The translations under genes were made by a program, and so were the position numbers. The notes beneath the pieces are model-generated. The model was not told where the DNA came from and made no database searches. It worked only from the letters and a program-made list of their open reading frames with translations. A stretch of DNA of 42,818 bases, taken from assembly GCA_016931055.1 (NCBI GenBank), contig JAFGFL010000042.1:1-42818 (forward strand), given 5' to 3'. This document shows, in pieces, positions 8,133-16,336 of this stretch. The DNA comes from Candidatus Omnitrophota bacterium. GTDB taxonomy: Bacteria > Omnitrophota > Gorgyraeia > Zapsychrales > Zapsychraceae. Within the stretch, counting starts at the first letter, position 1, and each line of letters starts with the position of its first letter.

Positions 8133-9632
8133 ATGAACAATAAAACCCTATTAACCTTTTTAGTCACATGCGCTGTTTTTGTATCATCCACAATTCCTTG
8201 TTTTGCTCTTGAAATTGAGGGCCTTGAGGATTATGACAGCCTTTTTTTTCTGCAACCTGAAAAGAAAATCTCCCTGGATTTCACCAACGCTGACTTGAAT
8301 ACTGTCTTAAAAATGTTTTCACAACAATCAGGGCTGAATTTTATCGCCGCCACGGATGTCGCCGATAAAAAGGTCAATCTCTATCTTGACCAAGTCCCTG
8401 TTGAAGAGGCGCTGGAACGCATTCTTTCCGCCAACGGCCTAACTTATGAGATTAAGCCGGACAGTAATATATTCGTTGTCAATGAGTTAAAGACATCCGA
8501 CAAGCAATTCATGACGCGCGTCTATCCTTTGAGATTTGCCACTGTCCCGTCTTCGAAGCTCAATCAAACATTATCGATTGAAGGTGGTAAAAGTTCGTCA
8601 TCCGAATCCGCAGGGATCCTTGCCGCTGTAAAATCTGTCCTGACAGGTGATGGCTCGGTTATTGAAGACATTCGGACAAACAGTCTTATCGTCAATGACA
8701 TCCCAAGCCAGTTTCCGCTTATCGAACAGACGATCGCCAGGCTGGATGTCCGTATCCCCCAAATCTTGATCGAAGCTGAAATGCTGGATATATCCAAGAG
8801 AACCGCCGATTTGCTTGGAGCCAAATTCGGCGATACACCGCTAGAATTCTCAGGCGCTTCACGGGACGTCCTTGTTCCTTTTGACCGAAACAAAGCATTA
8901 CAGAACTATGGAAAATCCGGAGGACAAGGATATCAATTCAGCGGTGAATTTACTGCTGGCACACTTTCATTCGCTGGTTTAACGGTTACTTTGCAGTTTC
9001 TAAGGACACAGGCAGATACGAAAAATCTTGCCCGGCCCCGCATTTTGACTCTCAATAACGATACGGCAGAAATCTCTATCAAGACCGATGAGGCCATCGG
9101 GCTTGATACCAGCTCATCAGCGGACACAGGAACGACGTCGGTTGAAGCGGAGCGCGTTGAAACCGGAGTCTTTTTAAAAGTCACCCCACAAGCCAACATT
9201 TATACCCGGGAAATCACAATGGCAATAGAGCCTAAAGTGTCCGTGGCGAAACAAGGACAATCATTCGGCGGAGTGCCTTTTAAAGATCCGGAAGAGAGAT
9301 CAACTAAATCGCTCTTGCGCGTAAAAGATGGCGATACAATCGTTATCGGCGGATTGCTGAGATCCGAAGTTGCCCAGACAAAGACTCAAGTGCCAATTTT
9401 GGGGAATATACCCGTTTTAGGAGCTGCTTTCCGTCATAAAGACAGTTTTGATGATCAGCGTGAACTTATAGTATTCATTACACCTCATATACTTGATGAA
9501 GAGATCAATAATATTGTTTCTTCAAAAAACCAAGATATTTTACGTGAGCAAAGTGTCCCCACGCATAAGAATCAGATGATTGAAAGAGAGCTGTCTTCCA
9601 TTGAAGAGCAAAAATTCAGTTCATATCGATAA
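8133..9632 (+). CDS. pilQ: Secretin (PilQ/GspD), outer-membrane channel
   Basis: 499 aa. A signal peptide (about residues 1-25, ending PCFA) is followed by an N0/STN domain (ISLDFTNADLNTVLKMFSQQ, near 48-110), an N1-like region with the typical YPLRFATV, and the secretin domain from about residue 190. The conserved secretin core is visible: VPILGNIPVLGAAFRHK and ELIVFITPHIL. It is shorter than full PilQ (no AMIN domains) and than GspD (fewer N domains). SD AAAGGAG precedes the ATG. It forms the multimeric pore through which the pilus or pseudopilus acts. Confidence 0.93.
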   Translation: MNNKTLLTFLVTCAVFVSSTIPCFALEIEGLEDYDSLFFLQPEKKISLDFTNADLNTVLKMFSQQSGLNFIAATDVADKKVNLYLDQVPVEEALERILSANGLTYEIKPDSNIFVVNELKTSDKQFMTRVYPLRFATVPSSKLNQTLSIEGGKSSSSESAGILAAVKSVLTGDGSVIEDIRTNSLIVNDIPSQFPLIEQTIARLDVRIPQILIEAEMLDISKRTADLLGAKFGDTPLEFSGASRDVLVPFDRNKALQNYGKSGGQGYQFSGEFTAGTLSFAGLTVTLQFLRTQADTKNLARPRILTLNNDTAEISIKTDEAIGLDTSSSADTGTTSVEAERVETGVFLKVTPQANIYTREITMAIEPKVSVAKQGQSFGGVPFKDPEERSTKSLLRVKDGDTIVIGGLLRSEVAQTKTQVPILGNIPVLGAAFRHKDSFDDQRELIVFITPHILDEEINNIVSSKNQDILREQSVPTHKNQMIERELSSIEEQKFSSYR

Positions 9633-9661
9633 TCCTCATCGTTTTTATTGAGGCCTGATAT

Positions 9662-11401
9662 ATGCAACATTTAAAATTGGGCGAAATCCTGATCCAGCAA
9701 GGGCTCATTACTGAAAACCAGCTGAATACGGCCATTGAGCATCAACGCAAAGAGAAAGGCCGCATCGGTGAGGTCCTTATTAAACTGGGTATTATCACCG
9801 AAGAAAACATGACAACCGCGCTGGGCTCGCAACTTGGAATTCCCTATTATACTTCCGATAACATCGATCTGATGAGGCCCCAAAAAGACCAGAACCTGGA
9901 AAAATTGATACCGGCTGATTTCGCCAAAAAAAATTGCGTTCTGCCGATCTCAAAACACCTCAATTCACTGACCTGCGCCGTTCCCGACCCGCTGGACCTT
10001 CTCTTGCTTGATAACTTACGCAGGATTACGGGACATGAAATTAATCTCGTTGTCGCTCCGCAATCCATTATCTCAAATGCCATTGACAACTTTTATTTTC
10101 AGGGCAGTTCCCCGATTGACTCAAAACCAACGATGCTCAGCGATGCCGTTCAGAAATCCTACCATAAAAAAGACGAGCACCTAAAAACCGGCCCCAAAAA
10201 AACGCAGGAGACCGCTGAGCTCAGCTTGGACAAACTGATCGAAAGGGCGGAGGAAGCCCCTGTCATCAAACTTGTCGATTTGATCATCCGCCAGGCTATT
10301 GACGAGCGCGCCAGCGACATCCATATCGAACCCTTCGAGAACAAAATCAATTTGCGTTACCGCATTGACGGCCATCTTTATTTATTGCCGCCACCGGCGC
10401 CTCATTTGCATTTGCCCATCGTTTCGCGCATTAAAATCCTTGCAAGATTGGACATTGCCGAGAAGCGTCTTCCGCAAGACGGGGCTATTTCGGCAAAGCT
10501 GGAAGACCGTATGGTCGATCTCCGTGTTTCAACGGTCCCGACCATTTGGGGAGAAAAAGTCGTCATGCGCATCCTTGATAAAGGCGCTATCCCCCTTGAA
10601 TTGACGAGCCTGGGTTTCGACCCCAAACAAATTGACTCGTTGCGAAAAGCATTGTCTTATCCGTATGGCTTGTTTTTTGTGACCGGGCCAACCGGGAGCG
10701 GAAAATCAACGACCCTTTATGCCGCTGTCAATGAAACGATGGACCCCAAAAAAAACATTCTGACCGTCGAAGACCCTGTTGAATATAAGATTGAAGGCAT
10801 TAACCAAGTTGCCGTTAAACCCGATATCGGTTTGACGTTTGCAACCGCCCTTAAGGCCTTTCTTAGGCAGGACCCGGATGTTATCATGGTCGGAGAAACA
10901 AGGGACCTGGAAACAGCTTCTATTTGCGTGCGGGCAGCATTAACAGGGCACTTCGTATTAAGCACCCTGCACACCAATGATGCCGCCTCGGCCATTACAC
11001 GCCTTATGGACATCGGCATTCCCAACTATCTGTTGACACCATCGTTGGTTGCCATCATGGGACAACGGCTTGCCCGCAAACTCTGTCAAAAATGCAAAGA
11101 ACCTTATGAGCCATCTCCAGACCAACATGGAGGGATCATATTCAAAAGTGATCTTATTTACCGTCCCAAGGGGTGCGAAGAATGCAAGAATACCGGGTTC
11201 AAAGGCCGCATTGTCGTTGCCGAAGTGTTGATTGTCAATGACGAAATCCGCTCACTGATTTCTCGGTCCGCCACCGCCGGTGAATTAAAAGACTGCGCGA
11301 GAAAGAACGGCATGTTGACCATATTTGATTCGGGCATCAAGCTGGTGGAAAAGGGATTAACGAGCTTCGATGAGGTCTGCCGCATCAGTGTCGAAGGATA
11401 A
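9662..11401 (+). CDS. pilB: Pilus extension ATPase (PilB/GspE) with MshEN domain
   Basis: 579 aa. Residues 5-28 and about 35-58 are two MshEN motifs in tandem (KLGEILIQQGLIT.., RIGEVLIKLGIIT..), a domain known in MshE-type ATPases to bind c-di-GMP. The catalytic part has Walker A GPTGSGKST (about 342-350), an Asp box with TVEDPVEY, Walker B DVIMVGETRD (about 405) and the His box HFVLSTLHTNDA. A four-cysteine zinc knuckle, CQKC and CEEC, lies near residues 474-508. It drives pilus or pseudopilus assembly in the cytoplasm. pilC follows 18 bases later. Confidence 0.95.
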   Translation: MQHLKLGEILIQQGLITENQLNTAIEHQRKEKGRIGEVLIKLGIITEENMTTALGSQLGIPYYTSDNIDLMRPQKDQNLEKLIPADFAKKNCVLPISKHLNSLTCAVPDPLDLLLLDNLRRITGHEINLVVAPQSIISNAIDNFYFQGSSPIDSKPTMLSDAVQKSYHKKDEHLKTGPKKTQETAELSLDKLIERAEEAPVIKLVDLIIRQAIDERASDIHIEPFENKINLRYRIDGHLYLLPPPAPHLHLPIVSRIKILARLDIAEKRLPQDGAISAKLEDRMVDLRVSTVPTIWGEKVVMRILDKGAIPLELTSLGFDPKQIDSLRKALSYPYGLFFVTGPTGSGKSTTLYAAVNETMDPKKNILTVEDPVEYKIEGINQVAVKPDIGLTFATALKAFLRQDPDVIMVGETRDLETASICVRAALTGHFVLSTLHTNDAASAITRLMDIGIPNYLLTPSLVAIMGQRLARKLCQKCKEPYEPSPDQHGGIIFKSDLIYRPKGCEECKNTGFKGRIVVAEVLIVNDEIRSLISRSATAGELKDCARKNGMLTIFDSGIKLVEKGLTSFDEVCRISVEG

Positions 11402-11419
11402 CACGATAAGGACAATGAA

Positions 11420-12649
11420 ATGACAAGGTTTTCTTATACCGTTAAAGATAAATCCGGGAAAACAATAAAAGATTCGGCTGAGGCCGCCAGCCGAAGCATC
11501 CTGATTGAAAAACTCCAGCAGCAAGGATTCTTTATTGTTGAGGTTACCGATGCCATCTCGTCTAGACCTGTCTTTGTAAAGAAATCAAAAAAAGCGGCCA
11601 GAAAATTCCATCGCAAAAAAATCAAATTAAACGACCTTGTGTCTTTTTCACGGCAACTTGCCACCATGCTCGAGGCCGGCGTTCCCTTGATCCGCAGCAT
11701 CTCCGTCATTGAATCTCAAATCGAAAGCAAGGAATTTTCGCGCGTGATTGCGGATGTCCAAAAGAACGTGGAGCAGGGGGCTTCCTTGAGTTTGGCTTTA
11801 GCGGCGCATCCTAAAGTTTTCAGCCAATTTTGGGTCAGCCTGATCGAAGTCGGAGAGGCCTCTGGGACGATCCCCAAGACTTTAGACAAACTCGCCTTTT
11901 ACCTGGAACAACAGGCTTCCTTCCGCTCAACCATCATCTCCGGCATCATCTATCCGTCCATACTGTTTTCAGTTTGTGTCGGCGCCATCGCATTCTTTGC
12001 CTTGGTCGTCGGCCCGAAATTTAAAACAATCTTCGAATCGATGGGCGCAGACCTGCCGTGGATTACAAATACCTTACTGGCTGTTTTTGAGTTGATTAAG
12101 AAAAACATTCTTTTCATCTTCTTTGGGATTGCCGCAGCGATTATCTTTTTCAGAAAATTTGTAAGAACGCACGCGGGAAAGTTCATGTTTGAGAAATTCC
12201 TGTTTCGCCTGCCTACGATCGGTGAAATTTTTAAGCTGATCATCGTTGAAAGATTCTCTTCGCAAATGTCTCTTCTGGTAGACAGCGGCGTCCCGATCCT
12301 TTACGCTTTGGACATTACCGAGCGCCTGGTTGACAACATCACCTGCGCCCTTATCATTTCCGACATCAAAGAATCCGTCAAACAGGGGGAACTTCTGGTG
12401 GCCTCTATGGAGCGCAGCGAATTTTTCCCAACCATGTGCATCCAAATGATCACAGTGGGAGAAGAAACCGGTGAACTGAGCAAGATGCTTAAACATATCG
12501 CCGCCTACTACCAGGAAGGCGTGGAGACATTCATGAAACGTTTTGCCACCATTATCGAACCGTTTATGCTTGTTTTTATGGGGGCTATTATCGGGACAAT
12601 CGTAGTCGCGATGTTTCTACCGTTGTTTAACCTTTCACAGTTGGGATGA
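11420..12649 (+). CDS. pilC: Inner-membrane platform protein (PilC/GspF)
   Basis: 409 aa, the family length. An N-terminal FSYTVKDKSGKTIK segment is followed by two T2SSF domains, each ending in membrane helices. Marker motifs are FSRQLATMLEAGVPL (about residue 75) and FSSQMSLLVDSGVPIL (about 278), the paired repeats of the family. Its last helix (MLVFMGAIIGTIVVAMFLPLF) is the best-conserved part of GspF. It receives motion from the ATPase and handles pilin subunits. It is the last gene before the 626-base leader region. Confidence 0.95.
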   Translation: MTRFSYTVKDKSGKTIKDSAEAASRSILIEKLQQQGFFIVEVTDAISSRPVFVKKSKKAARKFHRKKIKLNDLVSFSRQLATMLEAGVPLIRSISVIESQIESKEFSRVIADVQKNVEQGASLSLALAAHPKVFSQFWVSLIEVGEASGTIPKTLDKLAFYLEQQASFRSTIISGIIYPSILFSVCVGAIAFFALVVGPKFKTIFESMGADLPWITNTLLAVFELIKKNILFIFFGIAAAIIFFRKFVRTHAGKFMFEKFLFRLPTIGEIFKLIIVERFSSQMSLLVDSGVPILYALDITERLVDNITCALIISDIKESVKQGELLVASMERSEFFPTMCIQMITVGEETGELSKMLKHIAAYYQEGVETFMKRFATIIEPFMLVFMGAIIGTIVVAMFLPLFNLSQLG

Positions 12650-12804
12650 TGGAAACACAGAATCTTCGATGCTGGGAATTATAGGCTTTTTTAAAAGAAT
12701 TTCTATTTTTATCTTTATTTTATTAGTATTATAAGGTAAATTAATAGAGCCTTATATTTGTGAGAAAATCGCTGAAAAACTCATAGAAGAAAGCGGTTTC
12801 TCAT

Positions 12805-12833
12805 TTGACAACCTAAAGTTCATGTGTTATACA
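12805..12833 (+). promoter_or_regulatory. Strong sigma70-type promoter of the pilin riboswitch transcript
   Basis: Consensus TTGACA (12805-12810), exact 17-base spacer, TATACA (12828-12833). The expected transcript start is about 12840, roughly 70 bases before the riboswitch. The leader between them can form two small hairpins (CTCC/GGAG at 12866-12884 and CTCTC/GAGAG at 12891-12907). The 155 bases between the pilC stop and this promoter are AT-rich and show nothing else. Confidence 0.75.
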
Positions 12834-12910
12834 TTCTGTAGAGTGTAAGTTTGCTGTTGTAAACGCTCCATAGCTTAATTGGAGGGTTGTCTCTCGTTAT
12901 AAGAGAGATC

Positions 12911-13038
12911 AAAGGTAAACTACCTGCAAGGGTAGGACACAAAGCTATCCCGCCCGCTCAAATTCGTTGAGGTCGGGGCCTCAGGCATAAAGCCGGGGAA
13001 GGGTCCAGTAAATGATAACTGGATAGCCAGCTGCCAAA
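12911..13038 (+). promoter_or_regulatory. c-di-GMP-I (GEMM) riboswitch with enlarged P3 arm
   Basis: Matches the c-di-GMP-I aptamer. The opening AAAGGTAAAC (12911-12920) leads into hairpin CTACCT-GCAA-GGGTAG (12920-12935) with a GNRA tetraloop, then GGACACAAAGCTA, the family's GGACGCAAAGC block. Near the 3' end GATAGCCAGCTGCC closes it: GCTA (12944-12947) pairs with TAGC (13024-13027), and GGTA (12914-12917) with TGCC (13032-13035). TCCAGT/ACTGGA (13004-13009/13018-13023) is the usual P3 tip. Unusual: about 50 bases are inserted in P3 (12948-13000), able to form their own hairpin (12953-12961/12967-12977). The ligand call rests on family resemblance. The pilin gene downstream fits the known targets of this class. 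Confidence 0.85.
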
Positions 13039-13050
13039 AGCGAACATTTG

Positions 13051-13083
13051 TGCCTATTCTGCAGGTAAAGAATAGGCTTTTTT
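13051..13083 (+). terminator. Intrinsic terminator, riboswitch expression platform
   Basis: GCCTATTCT (13052-13060) pairs perfectly with AGAATAGGC (13069-13077), loop of 8 bases, followed by six Ts (13078-13083). It starts about 15 bases after the aptamer, the classic position of a transcription-control platform. The loop is complementary to the aptamer (see findings). The next 190 bases to the pilin have no recognised element apart from the ribosome-binding site AAAGGAG. Confidence 0.85.
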
Positions 13084-13275
13084 AATATATCCATATGTTC
13101 ACAATGTGTAGGGCATTGGATTAGTTCTGATAAACCGCGATACATAGCGAGAAACGGAACAACCGGATTTCACCCTGGTTTATTTGGAGATTGGGACATA
13201 TACCAATCGCGATCATAAATATAATCCGGTAACAACTGAAATCAAACAAATGAGTGAAAACAAAGGAGAAAAGAA

Positions 13276-13707
13276 ATGAATATGAAATCAAACAAGTGCG
13301 GTTTTACGCTGCTCGAAATCATCATTGTCATTATCATCGTCGGCGTGTTGGCCAGTTTAGCGCTTCCTCGGTTATTTAACACAATCAACTACTCAAGGTC
13401 GACAGAAGCCCTCAACGCTATCGGCGTCCTTAAGCGAGGTGCCGATCTTTGCGCAATGGCTGTTGAAGCTACTGGCGGCGGTGCTGGGCAATACGGTCAA
13501 TGCGATACGTTCGCCGAAATCGGCATTGAAGACCCAGGCACACAGGTAGGCGCCAACTTCACTTATGCGATTAATGCTTTTGCGTCTCCCAATTGGGTCG
13601 TTGTCGCTACAGATGTGGGTGGCGCCGGAACGATTACCTTCACGTATAATACTCTTACTGGCGCAATAACACGTGTGGGTACCGGATCATTTACAGCGCT
13701 CAAATAG
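13276..13707 (+). CDS. pilA: Major type IV pilin / pseudopilin
   Basis: 143 aa. Prepilin peptidase site KCG|FTLLE, with the glutamate at +5, then the hydrophobic helix IIIVIIIVGVLASLALPRL. The C-terminal head is rich in glycine and contains two cysteines (LCAM and YGQCDTF) that could form a disulfide. SD GGAG lies 8 bases before the ATG. As the first gene behind the riboswitch and terminator, followed by a strong hairpin, it is likely the abundant subunit. GspG and PilA are hard to separate here; the symbol is provisional. Confidence 0.88.
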   Translation: MNMKSNKCGFTLLEIIIVIIIVGVLASLALPRLFNTINYSRSTEALNAIGVLKRGADLCAMAVEATGGGAGQYGQCDTFAEIGIEDPGTQVGANFTYAINAFASPNWVVVATDVGGAGTITFTYNTLTGAITRVGTGSFTALK

Positions 13708-13736
13708 TAGCGCCTGATTAGGATTGAATCATGTAA

Positions 13737-13783
13737 ACAAGGCAACATTTCGCCTATCTTGTGCGGGCGAAATGTTGCCTTGT
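13737..13783 (+). terminator. 18-bp perfect hairpin between major and minor pilins
   Basis: An arm at 13737-13754 (ACAAGGCAACATTTCGCC) pairs perfectly with 13766-13783, loop of 11 bases, followed by CCGTTTTCATT. The T-run is short and begins 3 bases after the stem, so termination would be partial. It could equally be an mRNA-stabilising end for the major pilin message. Either would give more major than minor pilin. Confidence 0.6.
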
Positions 13784-13813
13784 CCGTTTTCATTAAACAG
13801 CAATACAAAACTC

Positions 13814-14227
13814 ATGACTCGCAAAAAAACAAAAAGTTACGGCGGTTTTACGTTAACTGAAGTCGTTGTGACAATTATTATTGTAGGTGTTTTGGCATCC
13901 CTTGCCTTGCCCCGATTCAACGTTGTTTTTGAACGCGTGCGGGCGGCGGAAGGGGTCCAAATCTTAACCGCACTGCTTCAGGCGCAAAAAGCCTATGAAG
14001 TTGAATGGGGCGTTTACTCGACCTCCTTGGGCATTTTGGATGTCGAAATCGACCGCGCCAGCAACTTTAATCTGCCTCCCACCGTTGCCAATCCCGCTAA
14101 TCCTTTAGCTAATCCTATAGCCACCATACAACGGACAGGCTCATACACGCTGGGAATCAATGAAAACGGGGATATTTTGTGCACAGATGGAGGCGGCGGG
14201 TTCACCTGCGCCGAAGCCGGTTTTTAA
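13814..14227 (+). CDS. Pilin-like protein (pseudopilin)
   Basis: 137 aa from ATG 13814 (MTRKKTKSYGG), chosen because it gives a normal short basic leader before the cleavage site GG|FTLTE. The upstream in-frame start at 13724 would translate through the 18-bp hairpin. The mature helix TIIIVGVLASLALPRF is nearly the same as in the preceding pilin, so the two are likely paralogues. The head has ALLQAQKAYEVEWGVYS, as in PilE/GspG types, and two cysteines near the C-terminus (LCTD, FTCAE). Confidence 0.85.
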   Translation: MTRKKTKSYGGFTLTEVVVTIIIVGVLASLALPRFNVVFERVRAAEGVQILTALLQAQKAYEVEWGVYSTSLGILDVEIDRASNFNLPPTVANPANPLANPIATIQRTGSYTLGINENGDILCTDGGGGFTCAEAGF

Positions 14228-14268
14228 CCATATTTCTGAGTAAGACACAAATTTCAGATATTACGGCA

Positions 14269-14628
14269 ATGTCTCTGAGTTTAAAATCCATAAAGGAAAA
14301 TCAAGGATTTGCTTCAATCGTGGAAGTGGTTGTGACTTCTGTTATTTTTATTATTGCGACCGCGGGCATTCTTTCCACCGTTTCTATGCTCAGGCCTCAC
14401 GGGCAGATATCCTCAGACAAAATCGAGGCTGCTTACATAGGCAAAGGAATTATGGGTGATTTGCGCACTCAAGTCCTTGCAACGACAACAGCGGGAGAAG
14501 AATTATTCGGGCCTGACTTGGCTCTTGGTGCCCATGGGCCTTGGACCATTAACGGCTACACGGTTACGTATACCGTAACTGAACCGATTCCGAATGTCCG
14601 CAAACTGGAAATGGATATTTCCTGGTAG
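14269..14628 (+). CDS. Minor pseudopilin, PilV/GspI-like
   Basis: 119 aa from ATG 14269. Cleavage site NQG|FASIVEVV, then a hydrophobic helix. Glutamate is at +6 rather than the usual +5 after the predicted cut. The small head ends VRKLEMDISW. PilV and GspI have similar size and end in a short beta sheet, and the next gene resembles PilW/GspJ, the usual neighbour. No clear ribosome-binding site is seen; a longer form from 14179 would overlap the preceding gene by 49 bases and lack a leader peptide. Confidence 0.7.
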   Translation: MSLSLKSIKENQGFASIVEVVVTSVIFIIATAGILSTVSMLRPHGQISSDKIEAAYIGKGIMGDLRTQVLATTTAGEELFGPDLALGAHGPWTINGYTVTYTVTEPIPNVRKLEMDISW

Positions 14629-14630
14629 AT

Positions 14631-15203
14631 ATGAATAAAAAAGGCCTTACGCTTGCAGAGCTTCTTGTTGCCAGCATCCTCATCAGTATTGTTATGATCG
14701 GGGTCGCTTCCTTCAGCGCTTCGATGCAGCAGTTTCAGAATTCAACAAATCGGACCACTATCCTTGCCATGAGAACAATGAGCGTCATGAATCAAATCGA
14801 GCGGGATGGTTACCTCGCAATCGGGGACGAAACTAATCCAGGAGTTGTAATAGGAGGGACCGCAAACAAAGAAAGCATCTGTTTTCGCCATGACGCTGAT
14901 GGCGATCCAATGACTTACGACAATAATTGGGTCTGCTACTATGGCAGAGCTAACAGAGAATTATGGCTTTGCGGTGACAACCCGACTGTTCCTGTTGATG
15001 GCTGGAACGATTGCCAGCAGGGGAACGGCGAACGCGTTCTTGTCGATCTGTTCTCCAAAGATATTGTAACCGGGCCCGGGCCATTAGGGGTGACCGTTAC
15101 CCTAAAAACTATTTTCGATCGAGCGCAAGGGTTCCATCCTCTTAAAAACCCCCGTTACGACCTTGAAACAATGATCATGCCACCGGGACACAGCAGCAGT
15201 TAA
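14631..15203 (+). CDS. Minor pseudopilin, PilW/GspJ-like
   Basis: 190 aa, starting 2 bases after the previous stop. Short leader MNKKG|LTLAELLVASILISIV, with glutamate at +5, then QNSTNRTTILAMRTMSVMNQIERDG, the pattern of PilW/GspJ after the membrane helix. Four cysteines in the head (ICFRHD, VCYYG, LCGDN, DCQQ) are unusual in number and could form two disulfides. This is the last gene of the pilin cluster. Confidence 0.78.
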   Translation: MNKKGLTLAELLVASILISIVMIGVASFSASMQQFQNSTNRTTILAMRTMSVMNQIERDGYLAIGDETNPGVVIGGTANKESICFRHDADGDPMTYDNNWVCYYGRANRELWLCGDNPTVPVDGWNDCQQGNGERVLVDLFSKDIVTGPGPLGVTVTLKTIFDRAQGFHPLKNPRYDLETMIMPPGHSSS

Positions 15204-15295
15204 ATTAATAGATTTCACTCTTTAATGAGCGCAAACATTTTTTTGTACAATCCTTGTGTTTTTAAGGCTTCTTTGATATCATGTCTACGAATTCG

Positions 15296-15377
15296 TATGG
15301 GTCGGCATTGATTTTTCTAAACATTAATTGAAATCAATACTGCCCCATTTCTTTCTGAACATTAAATAGTAAATGGG
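15296..15377 (+). repeat. Two tandem palindromes abutting tRNA-Ala
   Basis: Hairpin 1: ATTGATTT (15307-15314) with AAATCAAT (15331-15338), loop TTCTAAACATTAATTG. Hairpin 2: CCCATTT (15344-15350) with AAATGGG (15371-15377), loop CTTTCTGAACATTAAATAGT. The loops are similar while the stems are unrelated. The 3' arm of hairpin 2 includes the first three bases of tRNA-Ala. The tRNA start (ATGGGTCGG) is also duplicated upstream at 15297-15305. The same layout occurs before tRNA-Met. The rest of the gap (15204-15295) is AT-rich with nothing recognised. Confidence 0.7.
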
Positions 15378-15447
15378 TCGGTAGCTCAGTTGGGAGAGCG
15401 CCTGGTTCGCAATCAGGAGGCCGGGGGTTCAACTCCCCCTCGATCCA
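15375..15447 (+). tRNA. tRNA-Ala (CGC)
   Basis: A complete cloverleaf of 73 bases. The acceptor GGGTCGG pairs with TCGATCC, the anticodon arm is CCTGG-TTCGCAA-TCAGG with anticodon CGC, and the T-arm is GGGGG-TTCAACT-CCCCC. The G3:U70 wobble pair, the main alanine identity element, is present, and the discriminator is A73. CCA is not encoded. It reads GCG codons. Confidence 0.95.
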
Positions 15448-15469
15448 TTTTCTTTTAACGTCGATTCTT

Positions 15470-16204
15470 ATGCATCGTTTTTATTGTCTTGAAGGTAATT
15501 ATTCGTCCGATCAAATTGCGATCACCAATAAAGAAGAGCTTCATCACCTCCGCAATGTCTTGCGCCTTAAGAAAGAGGCTCATATCAATTTGTTTAATGG
15601 AAAAGGAATGGAGGCTTCCGGAATCCTTCTTGCCGTTTCATCCCAAAAAGCTGAAGTCCAAATAACATCCGTTAAGGAATCAAAACAAAAAAAACCGGAA
15701 TTCATTTTAGCCTGTGCGTTGCCAAAGAAAAGCAAGTTTGAATTCATTATTGAAAAGGCGACGGAACTCGGCGTTGATGAGATTGTCCCGCTTAAGACAC
15801 AAAGGACGGGAATGAACCTTAAAGGAGACCGCCTGATCACAAAAATGTCCCGTTTTCAAATGATCGCGATTAACGCCGCAAAACAATCCCAGCGTAATTT
15901 TATTCCGATTATTCATCCCATTATGGACTTTTCGCCGGCCATAAAACATCTTTCAAAAATATCAGCCATGATCATCCCAAGCCTGATGGGAGAACGCCGG
16001 AAAATATTTGATGTTTTCCGGGATCTCAAATCTCCCAACGCCATTGCCTTTTTGATCGGCCCGGAGGGAGATTTCACGCCTGAAGAATACTGCCAAGCCC
16101 ATAAAAGCGGCTGTGTTCCCGTCACATTAGGCGATACTGTTCTGAAAGTCGAAACGGCAGCAATATGCGCGCTGTCTTGTGCCAATCTTTTTTTCCGGTC
16201 ATGA
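15470..16204 (+). CDS. rsmE: 16S rRNA m3U1498 methyltransferase RsmE
   Basis: 244 aa, family length. An N-terminal PUA-like domain with HHLRNVLRLK is followed by a SPOUT methyltransferase with FEFIIEKATELGVDEIVPL, the knot motif IGPEGDFTPEE (GPEGG in most members, here GPEGD) and LGDTVLKVETAAI at the end. RsmE uses S-adenosylmethionine to methylate N3 of U1498 in 16S rRNA. It starts 22 bases after tRNA-Ala and may be read from the tRNA promoter. Confidence 0.93.
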   Translation: MHRFYCLEGNYSSDQIAITNKEELHHLRNVLRLKKEAHINLFNGKGMEASGILLAVSSQKAEVQITSVKESKQKKPEFILACALPKKSKFEFIIEKATELGVDEIVPLKTQRTGMNLKGDRLITKMSRFQMIAINAAKQSQRNFIPIIHPIMDFSPAIKHLSKISAMIIPSLMGERRKIFDVFRDLKSPNAIAFLIGPEGDFTPEEYCQAHKSGCVPVTLGDTVLKVETAAICALSCANLFFRS

Positions 16205-16307
16205 CGGTTCACAGCTAATAATAAAGAACACGGGCAGCCCGCCGCAAACCCGAAAGATAACCTGTTCATTTCATTGGATTTAGCAGATTTTGCCTCCTCA
16301 TAAATAA

Positions 16308-16336
16308 TTGACAAGACTTCCGGGGTCATGTATAAT
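16308..16336 (+). promoter_or_regulatory. Perfect consensus sigma70 promoter of recA
   Basis: TTGACA (16308-16313), 17-base spacer, TATAAT (16331-16336): a full match to the consensus. Transcription should start near 16343. The dyad ATGC-AAAA-GCAT (16346-16357) sits on the start site and could be an operator. The leader of about 115 bases can form a weak hairpin, ATTCGG/CCGAAT at 16370-16402. Confidence 0.8.

Noticed and set aside
12074-12496. Open frame of 140 aa on the minus strand inside pilC.
   Set aside because: Fully antisense to conserved pilC coding sequence; no ribosome-binding site or recognisable motif.
12866-12910. tRNA-like segment: TAGCTTAATTGG resembles a D-arm and CTCTC-GTTATAA-GAGAG an anticodon arm.
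   Set aside because: There is no acceptor stem or T-arm with TTC at the right distance; the following bases belong to the GEMM aptamer. It is treated as two leader hairpins.
13724-13813. N-terminal extension of the second pilin (MNHVNKATFRLS...).
   Set aside because: It would translate through the 18-bp hairpin and give an overlong leader; ATG 13814 gives a normal prepilin.
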